From contig NZ_AP021889.1 in NCBI RefSeq assembly GCF_011398355.1, forward strand, positions 2,108,001-2,172,000: DNA of 64,000 bases, read 5' to 3'. Shown in pieces: positions 34,157 through 47,302 of this stretch. Positions within the stretch are counted from its first letter, which is position 1. Each line of letters begins with the position of its first letter. Made by a program: the position numbers and the translations under genes. This stretch comes from Thiosulfatimonas sediminis. GTDB lineage: Bacteria; Pseudomonadota; Gammaproteobacteria; Thiomicrospirales; Thiomicrospiraceae. The notes under the pieces are model-generated. The model had not been told where the DNA came from. It was given only the letters and a program-made list of their open reading frames with translations, and did not search any database.

Positions 34157-35842
34157 TTACAGAAGTTCGGTCAAGTCAACCACTCGGCTAACCTCGTCCA
34201 ATGTTGTCTGCCCTTTAATCACCCAGTTAATCCCTGCGTGTGCCATATCGATAAAACCTTTCTCTTTGGCTTTACTTAAAATAGTATGTTGCGATGCGCC
34301 TTCTAACAACAACTCATCCATTTCACTGTTAAAACGCATCGTTTCCAGCAGAGCCAAACGGCCTTTGTAACCAAAATTATTGCACTTTGGACATCCTTTT
34401 GAGCGAAATAGCGTGACGTCTTGATCCATCGGAATATTCAATAATTTTTTTTCAAAATTCTCTGGCTGATACGCTTCTTTACAATGCACACAGAGTTTTC
34501 TCACCAGTCGTTGCGCGACAATTCCAATAATATTGCCCGACAGAATCGAGCGTGAAACACCAATGTCCAATAAACGTGGAATAGCGCCAATAGCAGAGTT
34601 AGTGTGCAAAGTCGCAAATACCTGATGACCCGTCATCGCAGCGCGTAGCGCCATTTCTGCCGTTTCGCCATCACGAATCTCACCGATCAGAATAATATCT
34701 GGATCTTGACGTAACAAAGAACGAATACCAGCGGCGAAATCCATACCAATCTCTTCATTTACCGGTGTTTGGCGGATTAATGACATTGGATATTCTACCG
34801 GGTCTTCAAGGGTCATAATATTAACCCCCATATCATTCAATTCATTGAGAATCGAATACAACGTCGTCGTTTTACCCGAACCGGTCGGCCCCGTTACTAA
34901 GAAGATTCCCGTGGGACGAGCAATCATCAACTTTAAATCGTGATAAGCCTCCTCAGCCAAGCCCAAATTTTCCAACGGAACTATGCCTTTTTCACGATCA
35001 AGAATACGTAAAACAAAATTTTCACCATGCGTACAAGGCAGTGACGATACACGAAAATCAATACGCCGCCCTTGTACAACTAGAGTCATTCGCCCGTCTT
35101 GTGGTAAACGCTGTTCAGTCAAATCAAGATTAGAGAGGACTTTCAAGCGCACAACCAATCCCGACCAAAACATTTTATGAAGCAGGCGAATCTCTTGTAA
35201 TACCCCATCAATACGATAACGAATGCGGATATAGTCTTCTTCCGGTTCAAAGTGAATATCCGAAGCGTTACGTTTGACTGCATCCGTTAAGAGGTTATCA
35301 ACCAAGCGCACCATCGGTTGTGAATATTCACTTTGATTCGCGCCAGCAGAGAAATCCACCTGACCAGTTTCAAGCTCTTTTAGGATGCCTTCAATCGATA
35401 ACTCATAACCATAGTAATTATCAATCGCGTGCTGAATCTCTGCCTCAACAACAAGCACCGGTTCAATGCGAATATCGCTGCGTTGCAAATGCCGACGCAA
35501 CTTATCTAACACCATGATATCGCCGGGATTAGACATCCCAACTTTGAGTACATTCTCGGCCAAACTGATCGGCATCAAGGTGTAATTATGTGCAAAGGTT
35601 TCAGAAACTAACGAAATTGCGCGTGGATCTGGCACAACGTCTTTCAAACTCATCGCAGTAAAACCGCCATAAGATCCAACCACTTCGCGCAAAATATCGA
35701 CACTAATAAAACCCATGCCGACAAGTGTTTCGCCTAATTTTTGACCGTTTCTTTTATGCTCAGTCAGGGCAATATTGAGCTGGTCTCGGGTAATGTAGCC
35801 ATCTCGAATTAAGCGTTCACCAATTCTTTCTGGGTATTGCAT
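34157..35842 (-). CDS. mshE: GspE/PilB/MshE-type assembly ATPase with MshEN c-di-GMP-binding domain
   Basis: This 561-residue secretion/pilus ATPase has Walker A GPTGSGKTT (about residues 318-326), an Asp box VNIMTLEDPVE, Walker B DPDIILIGEIRDGETAE, a His box TGHQVFATLHTNSA, and a zinc tetracysteine (CVHCKE...CPKC). The N-terminal 60 residues carry two copies of the MshEN c-di-GMP motif: R6-I-G-x-x-L-I-x-x-G-Y-I-(4)-L-(3)-L with H29 where the consensus has Q, and K35-L-G-x-x-L-V-x-x-G-F-I. This suggests that pilus extension is controlled by c-di-GMP. It overlaps the preceding gene by one base (TAATG). Confidence 0.95.
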   Translation of the reverse strand: MQYPERIGERLIRDGYITRDQLNIALTEHKRNGQKLGETLVGMGFISVDILREVVGSYGGFTAMSLKDVVPDPRAISLVSETFAHNYTLMPISLAENVLKVGMSNPGDIMVLDKLRRHLQRSDIRIEPVLVVEAEIQHAIDNYYGYELSIEGILKELETGQVDFSAGANQSEYSQPMVRLVDNLLTDAVKRNASDIHFEPEEDYIRIRYRIDGVLQEIRLLHKMFWSGLVVRLKVLSNLDLTEQRLPQDGRMTLVVQGRRIDFRVSSLPCTHGENFVLRILDREKGIVPLENLGLAEEAYHDLKLMIARPTGIFLVTGPTGSGKTTTLYSILNELNDMGVNIMTLEDPVEYPMSLIRQTPVNEEIGMDFAAGIRSLLRQDPDIILIGEIRDGETAEMALRAAMTGHQVFATLHTNSAIGAIPRLLDIGVSRSILSGNIIGIVAQRLVRKLCVHCKEAYQPENFEKKLLNIPMDQDVTLFRSKGCPKCNNFGYKGRLALLETMRFNSEMDELLLEGASQHTILSKAKEKGFIDMAHAGINWVIKGQTTLDEVSRVVDLTELL

Positions 35843-37773
35843 TATGAATCATTCTTCCTGAATTGCCGTAACACCAACAGACGCTGCTTAATCGCATTCT
35901 GATCAAGCATTGCACTATTTGGCGCATAAACTAATGCCTTTGTGTAATATTCTTCCGCCGATTGATACTTACCCAAATGGTCTAGGCTGACCGCGAGGTT
36001 CATTAAAAAATTTGCCTCTGTGTCTTTAAGTGACACCGCATTAAAATAATACTGCTGAGCTTTAAACCAATTATTCTGTTTAGCCAACGCATTACCTAAG
36101 GCGTTCTGCAATACCGCAGACTGAGGATATTTCTCTGTCATATCGCTTAATTGCTTTATCCATTCTTCACTCGGAGATGCAGTCGCATTGGCAATCTCCG
36201 CAATCGCTTCCAATGCATAAGTATTGCCTGGTTGAATTTTTAACACATTCTGATAAGTCGCGAGCGCCTTACCCGGTTGCCCTAAATAATTCTCCGTTGC
36301 GGCTAAACCGAGCATCGCCTTGTGATTACTTGGGTTGATTGCCAACACTTTCGCGAACAGCTCCTGCGCGGCCTGCCACTCTTGATTTTGATACTGCTGG
36401 TAAGCATCAGCTAACTGTAACTGCTCTGCCGTTAAGGCTCTTGACTTACTTATTTGAGCATTTATCGTTTGACGCTTAGGCTGAATCACCGTGGAAATAT
36501 CGGTTGTTAAAACCAAGGCATTCTCATTTGTTTTCAGTGGTTTTACCTTGGGTTCGGTTATCGCTTTAGCAGTCGGCTTAGCTTGTTGCGAAGAGGGACT
36601 AATAGCAATTGGCGCGACCGATTTGGCCGGCAAACTTGTCTGAGCAGATTCCACCATCGGCGATTCATTCACTTGCGATTCGGCGCGAATTTCAGGATTC
36701 TCGCTCACTGAAGCCATAGGGATTTGCCCTTGATCAATGCCTTCGCGAGGGGCTAAATCAAGTTCAGCCACCCGTGTTTCTGATATCACGGCAGGACTAG
36801 ATTTTGGTAGTTCAACCATAATCGGATTAATCTTGTAACGCTCGAAGCTGGCCTCTAATCGGTGATTTTCGACTTGGTAATAATATGCGGAATAGGCACC
36901 AATTAAAGTAAAAACGGTAAGTGAAACAAAACCTACAACGACTTTTTGATTTTTCAGGAAAAAGTGTTTAGCCGTGTAGGGTTTACTGTGTTTATTCTTG
37001 GTCAACACGCTGTTATTGGCTAATGCACCTTTGTCTAATTTAGAGCGATTGTTCGTCTTTTCATCCGTTGTTACATTCTTGGCGTCCGTAACTTCACTCG
37101 ATTCCTCTATGGCGTCGTTCGAATAAGCCGGTAGTTTTTCTAAGCTCCAGCCAAAACTCTCATTAGTCTCGGCTTTCCCAGATTCAGAGGTGTTATCAAC
37201 AGGGCCATTATTCGCTGGAGCCTGTAGATTTGGAGTAACAACGTGATTAGAAGACGTTTTGAGTTGAATAGAATGATTTGTCTGGGTCTCTGTAGCACGT
37301 GCCGCAGTGCCCTGTTTTTCTAGATCGGCAAACTGCTCCGGAACATCTGGAATAATTGGAACATCGAGCGGCTCAATTTTCGCCGCGCGCCGTGGAAGAA
37401 GTTGCTCACTCGTTACAAATTCTTCGGTTGGTAAAGAAAAAGATAACTTACTTGTCGGCACCGACGCCTCTTTGAACTCAGGCAGTTCATCGGAGCCAGA
37501 AACTTGTTTTGTCAAAGGCACCGACACCACCGTATTGACGGGTTCCTCAACAATTTCATCTAAATCTAAACCACTAGAACTTAACGAGGTGGGATTGGTT
37601 TTGAGATTTAGCGTACTCAGAGCGGAAGGCATTACTGTTGAAGTGCCATCTTTGGCAATCGGCTCAATGGATTGCTGAGATAAAGCGTTTTCTGAAGAAT
37701 CGTTTTCAGAAAGAGCCGCCTTTTTATTTTTTTCTTCAGCGGCTTTTTTTAAAGCTTCTAATAAAACACTCAC
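35842..37773 (-). CDS. MshN-like TPR protein
   Basis: This 643-residue protein has an N-terminal motif SVLLEALKKAAEEKNKK, a long acidic low-complexity cytoplasmic region, a membrane helix at about 276-297, a proline- and serine-rich periplasmic linker, and a C-terminal array of TPRs from about residue 445 (YQNQEWQAAQELFAKVLAINP; NHKAMLGLAATENYLGQPGKAL). MshN proteins have this organisation and are thought to help secretin or pilus assembly. The start is GTG 37773, with GAGGTG 7 nt upstream; no ATG is nearby. The stop overlaps the ATPase start by one base. Confidence 0.85.
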   Translation of the reverse strand: MSVLLEALKKAAEEKNKKAALSENDSSENALSQQSIEPIAKDGTSTVMPSALSTLNLKTNPTSLSSSGLDLDEIVEEPVNTVVSVPLTKQVSGSDELPEFKEASVPTSKLSFSLPTEEFVTSEQLLPRRAAKIEPLDVPIIPDVPEQFADLEKQGTAARATETQTNHSIQLKTSSNHVVTPNLQAPANNGPVDNTSESGKAETNESFGWSLEKLPAYSNDAIEESSEVTDAKNVTTDEKTNNRSKLDKGALANNSVLTKNKHSKPYTAKHFFLKNQKVVVGFVSLTVFTLIGAYSAYYYQVENHRLEASFERYKINPIMVELPKSSPAVISETRVAELDLAPREGIDQGQIPMASVSENPEIRAESQVNESPMVESAQTSLPAKSVAPIAISPSSQQAKPTAKAITEPKVKPLKTNENALVLTTDISTVIQPKRQTINAQISKSRALTAEQLQLADAYQQYQNQEWQAAQELFAKVLAINPSNHKAMLGLAATENYLGQPGKALATYQNVLKIQPGNTYALEAIAEIANATASPSEEWIKQLSDMTEKYPQSAVLQNALGNALAKQNNWFKAQQYYFNAVSLKDTEANFLMNLAVSLDHLGKYQSAEEYYTKALVYAPNSAMLDQNAIKQRLLVLRQFRKNDS

Positions 37774-37791
37774 TTCAGCACCTCAACCCAA

Positions 37792-39498
37792 TTACATACT
37801 TTGAGTTTTTAAAAATTGACTGACCGATTGTAAATCACCATTGTAAACATCTGGGTTATCGATAATGACAGGGCGGATAAAAATAACCAATTCACTTTTT
37901 TTAGCTTGCTCATCTCGCATAGAGAACAGGTCACCGAAATAGGGAACATCACCGACACCAGGCAATCCAGACTTATTATTACTGTTACTGTCTTCAATCA
38001 AACCACCAATAATCGCAACTTGACGATCTTGCAAACGCAGTACAGAAGACATCTCTTTTTCCTGAATAATCGGAATTAAACTTTGAACATTTGCATTTTG
38101 CAGAGCCGGATTAGGGTCAGCAACCTGTCCAACCAAACGCGACAACGTAGGGCGAACATTTAAAGTAACCGAACCATTATCGCTAACAAATGGAGTGACA
38201 CTCATGGTAAAACCAACAGGTACTGTTTGCACTTCTGTCTCATAAGTAATTTGCCCTGCTGCCGTGGTAGTCGCTGAAGTAGTATTTACCTCAATTGTAA
38301 AATACACCAAGTTATTAACCACTTTTAACAGAGCCGTTTGGTTGTTAATCGCCATAATTTTAGGGCTAGAAAGTACTTTCGAATCACCAAACTGCTTGAG
38401 TAGAGCAACATTAGCCAAAATATTCCAACTTCCCGCGGCAATCGAACCTGGCTGACCAAGAGGATTCACGGTGCCAATTGCAAACCCTTCACTTGGGCCA
38501 GCAAACGGAGAAGCGAAACTAATCCCCCCATTGGAACCAAAAGCGCTGCGATTAATCATCGACCAATCAATACCCGCTTGGTATTGATCATTCAACACAA
38601 CCTCGACGACGGTCGCCTCAATCAAGACTTGTTTCTCTGCGCGATTGGTGACCTGTTTAATATACTTTTTAATCGCACGATGCTTTTTATCAGTTGTAAA
38701 GACAGAAATAATACCGGCCTCAGGATTAATGACGGTATTTTGCGACTGCCCTTGCGTCGCGTTTTGATTTGTGCCTTTCTCCGTTTTAGCGACTTCATCG
38801 GAAACTGAATACGGATCGAGTTGTGCTAACTTCTGAATGTTATTATCCAATTGTTGCCAAAAATCGTGCGCTGAGGAGACTGTAACTTGTGATGAACTGC
38901 CTTTGCCAGTTTGCGAAGACGCACCCTCAACCGTGGAAGAAACATTCATTTTCATATCAATCGTATCAATCGATTTTTTTGATATGTTGACATAATCCAC
39001 TGTGTAATTACGCCATTCTGGGACATCTGGGCGAATTTTTATAATGTTATCGCGCATTTCAAATACAAAATTAGCCTGTTCAGCCATACGATCTAAGATC
39101 GAATCCAAAGGCTGATTGATGGCATTGATCGTCACATTACCTTCAACACCGTTAAAGATATCAATTTCCTTGCCTGAATCTTGGGAAATCTGAAACAACA
39201 ACTCGGTAATAGGAACTTTTACCGCAGTGATTGAATAAAGGTCTTTTTGCAATAAATCAAGTGGCGGGAGCTCAGTCGAAGGGCCACTAGCAATACTTGG
39301 AATCGAACTCATCTCGGGCTGTTTATCAGCCGCTGTTTGTGGGGATTCCAAATGTCCTTTAGGTAGAAAAGCTTCTGAAACTGGCGGCGCAGGAGGATCT
39401 CGCTTGACAGCCGAGCTTTCACAGCCAGTAATCGAAAGTAAGGCTAAAATTGAAGACGTCAAAACTAGCTTTTGAAATTTATTAGGACTCTGTGACAT
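37792..39498 (-). CDS. mshL: MshL/PilQ-type secretin lipoprotein
   Basis: This outer-membrane secretin, about 568 residues, forms the pilus exit channel. It has a lipoprotein signal (LVLTSSILALLSITGC lipobox), N-terminal secretin/TonB short domains (ITAVKVPITELLFQISQDSGKEIDIFNGVEGNV), a secretin core (EKQVLIEATVVEVVLNDQYQAGIDW; VLSSPKIMAINNQTALLKV; VPVGFTMSVTPFVSDNGSVTLNVRPTLSR), and the C-terminal signature VAIIGGLIEDSNSNNKSGLPGVGDVPYFGDLF. ATG 39498 is favoured, though the frame begins with tandem GTGs at 39510. It overlaps the upstream gene by 17 bp. Confidence 0.94.
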   Translation of the reverse strand: MSQSPNKFQKLVLTSSILALLSITGCESSAVKRDPPAPPVSEAFLPKGHLESPQTAADKQPEMSSIPSIASGPSTELPPLDLLQKDLYSITAVKVPITELLFQISQDSGKEIDIFNGVEGNVTINAINQPLDSILDRMAEQANFVFEMRDNIIKIRPDVPEWRNYTVDYVNISKKSIDTIDMKMNVSSTVEGASSQTGKGSSSQVTVSSAHDFWQQLDNNIQKLAQLDPYSVSDEVAKTEKGTNQNATQGQSQNTVINPEAGIISVFTTDKKHRAIKKYIKQVTNRAEKQVLIEATVVEVVLNDQYQAGIDWSMINRSAFGSNGGISFASPFAGPSEGFAIGTVNPLGQPGSIAAGSWNILANVALLKQFGDSKVLSSPKIMAINNQTALLKVVNNLVYFTIEVNTTSATTTAAGQITYETEVQTVPVGFTMSVTPFVSDNGSVTLNVRPTLSRLVGQVADPNPALQNANVQSLIPIIQEKEMSSVLRLQDRQVAIIGGLIEDSNSNNKSGLPGVGDVPYFGDLFSMRDEQAKKSELVIFIRPVIIDNPDVYNGDLQSVSQFLKTQSM

Positions 39499-40987
39499 AG
39501 GATCCACCACTTGTATGATTTACGAACTGAAGCGCTAGGTTAAATTCTTTTCTTATCGTATTAAAAGAGACGATAAACGGTTTTGAACGCTGTAAACGCT
39601 CCGGAAGATTTTGCAGCCTAGTTTTGGCTTGAGAATACGTTTTTTCCTGCCCTAAATAAACTTTCAATCGCAGAAAACCAGCCTCAGAAGACGTATTCCC
39701 TTTCTTATAATCAAGAATGTAAACAACATCTTGATTTGCGATCCCATACCTAGCAAATTCTTGTTGAAGACTTTGGTGGCTATCGAGAGTAATGGTCGCC
39801 AACTGGATACTGTAGCCAGTAGCACTTAAAGTATCGATGATTTTCTGAGAACTGTGTAAATACTGCTGAGTTAAACGCTCTAATTGCATTTGCGGTTGAC
39901 TGAAATCCGCGGTAGCAACAAGATCATCAGTCAACTTTTTATCTAACTCATTTATCTTTGACATCGGATGGTCAAAATTATTTACGTCAGTATAATCGCT
40001 TGAGACAATAATATCTTCATCGACATCATTTTTTGAGGTAATGGTTGCTTGATTTTGAGTTTGCTTTACACCCACTGTAGGCACATAATCATCCATTTTC
40101 TCAGCAAATACAAAATAAACCACTCCCGCAGCACCGAGCACAAAAAGCAATAGAATCGCGCTTATCGGAACTAAGATGGCACTTTTTGCAACGCCGGATT
40201 CCATCGCGACAAAATGTTTACGCTGCACCAGCTTATCCTGTTGACTAAAAACCGCCATTAATAACTTATCTGCCAAAACATTAATATCGCGGGGATAACC
40301 TCCAGTTAGCTTATGAATTCTTTTTGCTGCGGCAAAATTAAATACATCGATTCCTGAATAACCACTTTTACGCATTCTGAAATTCAAATAAGAATGAACA
40401 TCGGCAATTGATAAGGGTGGAATATAAATACTGTAAGTGATTCTACTTTTAAGTTGACGAATATTTGGATGTTCTAAAGCTTTATCTAACTCTGGCTGAC
40501 CAAATAAAACTATTTGCAACAATTTATCACGATCCGTTTCAAGATTACTCAATAAACGAATCTCCTCCAGTCCATCCATAGTCATAGCCTGAGCTTCATC
40601 AATCAGCATCACCACTTTTTTCCCCTGCGAATGGAGTTCAAACAACTTCTTCTGCAATTGGTTAATTAAAGTAAACTTTTGCATCCCCTCATCGACAACC
40701 AAACCGAGCTCAGTACAAATAAACAACAACATATCCTTGGCAGATAAATTGGGCGAATTAACATAAACCAATTTAAATTCATCGGAAAGCTCGCTAGCTA
40801 ACAGGCGCAGAATCATGGTTTTACCACAACCAACCTCACCAACCACCTTTAAAATACCGTCACCACGAACAACCGTATACTCCAAAGCTTGTAAAATTTC
40901 CTCACGAGAACCTTCGCGGTAGAACATGTCCAATTCAGGGGTTGTTTTAAAAGGAAGTTGTGTTAAGCCAAAATAAGGACGATACAT
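39482..40987 (-). CDS. mshM: MshM/ExeA-type AAA ATPase with C-terminal SPOR-like region
   Basis: This 501-residue protein starts MYRPYFGLTQLPF, a signature of the GspA/ExeA/MshM family. It has Walker A GEVGCGKT (about 50-57), Walker B VVMLIDEAQAM, a membrane helix at about 270-292, and a periplasmic tail. Its last 110 residues (YSIQLATITLDSHQSLQQEF... KTRLQNLPERLQRSKPFIVS) have the pattern of a SPOR peptidoglycan-binding domain. ExeA-type proteins help place the secretin through the cell wall. The start at ATG 40987 is preferred over the frame start at 41008. It is the first gene of the operon; an inverted repeat lies 17 bp upstream. Confidence 0.9.
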   Translation of the reverse strand: MYRPYFGLTQLPFKTTPELDMFYREGSREEILQALEYTVVRGDGILKVVGEVGCGKTMILRLLASELSDEFKLVYVNSPNLSAKDMLLFICTELGLVVDEGMQKFTLINQLQKKLFELHSQGKKVVMLIDEAQAMTMDGLEEIRLLSNLETDRDKLLQIVLFGQPELDKALEHPNIRQLKSRITYSIYIPPLSIADVHSYLNFRMRKSGYSGIDVFNFAAAKRIHKLTGGYPRDINVLADKLLMAVFSQQDKLVQRKHFVAMESGVAKSAILVPISAILLLFVLGAAGVVYFVFAEKMDDYVPTVGVKQTQNQATITSKNDVDEDIIVSSDYTDVNNFDHPMSKINELDKKLTDDLVATADFSQPQMQLERLTQQYLHSSQKIIDTLSATGYSIQLATITLDSHQSLQQEFARYGIANQDVVYILDYKKGNTSSEAGFLRLKVYLGQEKTYSQAKTRLQNLPERLQRSKPFIVSFNTIRKEFNLALQFVNHTSGGSYVTES

Positions 40988-41004
40988 ACTATAAATCCAT
41001 AATT

Positions 41005-41026
41005 CCATTAGACGTTATACTAATGG
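41005..41026 (-). promoter_or_regulatory. inverted repeat over a -10-like box upstream of the pilus operon
   Basis: CCATTAG and CTAATGG (7-bp arms) flank an 8-bp centre that, on the minus strand, reads TATAAC (41014-41019), a -10-like box. A weak -35-like TTTAAG is 17 bp upstream. This is a candidate operator/promoter of the msh operon. Confidence 0.4.
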
Positions 41027-41192
41027 TTTTACCCAACTTAAACAAAGTAAATCGTTCAACAAACATTTAGCAAACATTTTTTATTGAAAAACGAATAAGA
41101 ATACCATCTCATTACAGCACATCACTTGCTGCGTAATTGACAATCCCAGTTGGCATTCTAAATTTTGACCGTAAAACAAACAATTTTTAGGC

Positions 41193-41230
41193 AAAAAAAA
41201 ACCGCTGCTCGGAAGGAGTCAGCGGTTTTT
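41193..41230 (-). terminator. rRNA operon terminator
   Basis: A 7-12 bp stem (AAAAACCGCTG/CAGCGGTTTTT) is followed on the minus strand by a long T-run (eight T). It is placed just after the 5S gene and separates the rRNA operon from the downstream msh operon. Confidence 0.92.
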
Positions 41231-41239
41231 AGGATATAA

Positions 41240-41356
41240 GCTTGGCGATGACCTACTCTCACATGGGAACTCCCACACTACCATCGGCGCTGAAACGTTT
41301 CACTTCTGAGTTCGGTATGGGATCAGGTGGGTCCATCTCGCTATTGTCACCAAGCA
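41240..41356 (-). rRNA. rrf: 5S ribosomal RNA
   Basis: The sequence is recognisable by GCTTGGTGAC at the 5' end, the GATCCCATACCGAACTCAGAAGTGAAA core, and a 3' end (CGCCAAGC) complementary to the 5' end. Length is about 117 nt. The ends are inferred from helix I pairing. Confidence 0.95.
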
Positions 41357-41543
41357 ATTCGGTGTGCTGTGCTGGGTCGCTTTGTTTCACGCTCGCCAAC
41401 ACGGCAAATAGGTTTGAAATAATGTTTTGCAATTGCTGTTTTTAATAGGGGTAACTTACTTAACCTTAAACACTCAAGGTATTTATGCCATCTCTAAATC
41501 TTAGCCCTCATCTTCACTCTCTCGTTCGCACGACAAAAGTTAC

Positions 41544-41554
41544 TTTTGAGTTGT

Positions 41555-41563
<9 letters not shown>
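41544..41563 (-). repeat. 23S processing stem, 3' arm
   Basis: This 20-bp arm is perfectly complementary to 44414-44433, bringing the two ends of pre-23S together. It is the expected RNase III substrate. Confidence 0.85.
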
Positions 41564-44413
<2,850 letters not shown>

Positions 44414-44420
<7 letters not shown>

Positions 44421-44433
44421 ATACAACTCAAAA
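44414..44433 (-). repeat. 23S processing stem, 5' arm
   Basis: This is the partner of 41544-41563, a perfect 20-bp inverted repeat spanning the 23S gene. Confidence 0.85.
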
Positions 44434-44847
44434 ATAACCTTAACCTTTTGTGTCGCAGGGGCTTTCTTCATCTGATCCATTACTTGCTAAAATAATGCAC
44501 CATCCAAAAGTCTTTCAATTAAAGCCTAATAAGTTGACAATGACTAAGATTCATCGCTGACACAAATACACTTGAGTATTCTCAATTAAGTATTGCGTTA
44601 CCTATTACTTTCGATTGTTAACTTGCGATTAACAATCCAGCAATTGATTGAATGATTGGAGATCATTCAATCTCGTTATTATGACATTCGGCTGTCATAA
44701 CAAACATTATTCCAAATTTTTAAAGAACTTCAGTTTTGAGCAACTGAGAAGCGGAATTATAACATTCTCTTCTCAACTTCAAAATAAAACTGTTAATAAT
44801 TTCTTAGCTTTTACGCTAAAACTTTATTAACAGGCTTACTGTGGAAT
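44434..44847. other. tRNA-Ile/23S internal transcribed spacer
   Basis: This roughly 410-bp spacer has no gene. It contains a boxA-like element at 44715-44728 (on the transcript, GTTCTTTAAAAATT), the antitermination signal usual upstream of 23S. Confidence 0.7.
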
Positions 44848-44924
<77 letters not shown>

Positions 44925-44959
44925 AATCGCTGAGTCCGTCTTAACCAACTCAGGTAAAT

Positions 44960-45035
44960 TGGTGGAGCTATGCGGGATCGAACCGCAGACCTCCTGCGTG
45001 CAAGGCAGGCGCTCTCCCAGCTGAGCTATAGCCCC
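44960..45035 (-). tRNA. tRNA-Ala (TGC)
   Basis: This 76-nt tRNA includes an encoded CCA. The acceptor stem is GGGGCTA/TAGCTCC, the T-loop GGTTCGATCCC, and the anticodon TGC lies in CTTGCAC. It is transcribed before tRNA-Ile; the Ala-then-Ile order is the reverse of E. coli rrn spacers carrying both. Confidence 0.98.
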
Positions 45036-45042
45036 TAATTTT

Positions 45043-45089
45043 GGTAATTCAGAAAGAATTTATGTGAAAGCTCGCCTTAACTCGTAACC
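45043..45089 (-). repeat. 16S processing stem, 3' arm
   Basis: This 47-nt segment after 16S pairs with 46778-46823 before 16S. A 28-nt core has only three mismatches, and GGTAATTCAGA and GTAACC blocks extend it on either side. It is the expected RNase III stem of pre-16S. Confidence 0.8.
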
Positions 45090-45099
45090 TTTTTATCTT

Positions 45100-46643
<1,544 letters not shown>

Positions 46644-46777
46644 AATCTTGCTAGATGTATTTCGATTCGTTCTCACGAATATTTAACACTCGGAATTGAC
46701 AAAGTAAGCATGATAAATAAATAATAAATTATTCATTACCAAGTACATATTGTCATAAATTTCGAGATTTTTTTTGC

Positions 46778-46823
46778 GGTTACTCACTAAGGGAGCTTCC
46801 ACATAAATTATCTCTGAATTACC
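46778..46823 (-). repeat. 16S processing stem, 5' arm
   Basis: This leader segment is complementary to 45043-45089; see that entry. Confidence 0.8.
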
Positions 46824-46826
46824 TAA

Positions 46827-46838
46827 TTTTTAAAGAGC
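46827..46838 (-). promoter_or_regulatory. boxA antitermination element in rrn leader
   Basis: The transcript reads GCTCTTTAAAAA, close to the boxA consensus TGCTCTTTAACA. It lies between promoter and 16S, where NusB/S10 would load. Confidence 0.75.
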
Positions 46839-46880
46839 TTCAACTTGGTTCGCTGTGCGTTCCTCGTTGGTAGGCCGCGC

Positions 46881-46909
46881 ATTTTATAGAAGCGTTAATT
46901 TCTTGTCAA
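46881..46909 (-). promoter_or_regulatory. rRNA operon promoter
   Basis: On the minus strand TTGACA (46904-46909), a 17-bp spacer and TAAAAT (46881-46886) form a strong sigma70 promoter, followed by a GC-rich discriminator (GCGCGGCC) typical of stringently controlled rRNA promoters. An A/T-tract region upstream (46911-46950) resembles an UP element. Confidence 0.85.
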
Positions 46910-46950
46910 ATGTTTTTTCAAACTTTTTTCAAAAAATTTTGTCGTTCTAT

Positions 46951-47259
46951 TTTTTCACGACCCGTTAAATCGTTTCTTCACCTCAAAACCGCTTAGAGAA
47001 CCCTCTAAAACAACCTCAAGTAAATCAACCACTTAACTTCAATTTTTCTCGTCTTTCTGTTCCGCGTTTCGCTTCCCCCTCAAGACAGGTGCGTATTCTA
47101 GGCATTTCACAAAACAACGCAACCCCTTTTTTCGCTTTTTTTGCTTTTATTACGGATTTCTTTTACCAAACACCCTTATACCCACAAACTCACACTTTAT
47201 CCACAGAGTTATGCACAGTACGCCCGCCAAACTTGCTTTTTCTCCCCCTTAAAACCAAT
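46951..47259. other. intergenic region upstream of rrn promoter
   Basis: This 309-bp pyrimidine-rich stretch on the plus strand lies between the yhdP terminator and the rrn promoter. It may hold further upstream rrn regulatory sites. I see no gene, and one 82-codon frame here lacks support. Confidence 0.45.
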
Positions 47260-47283
47260 AAAGCCGCTTGGAATTGCGGCTTT
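47260..47283 (-). terminator. terminator after yhdP
   Basis: A perfect 8-bp stem AAAGCCGC/GCGGCTTT with an 8-nt loop lies 20 bp after the yhdP stop and is followed by a T-rich tail on the minus strand. Confidence 0.8.
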
Positions 47284-47302
47284 AAAATAAGAAATCGATC
47301 AG

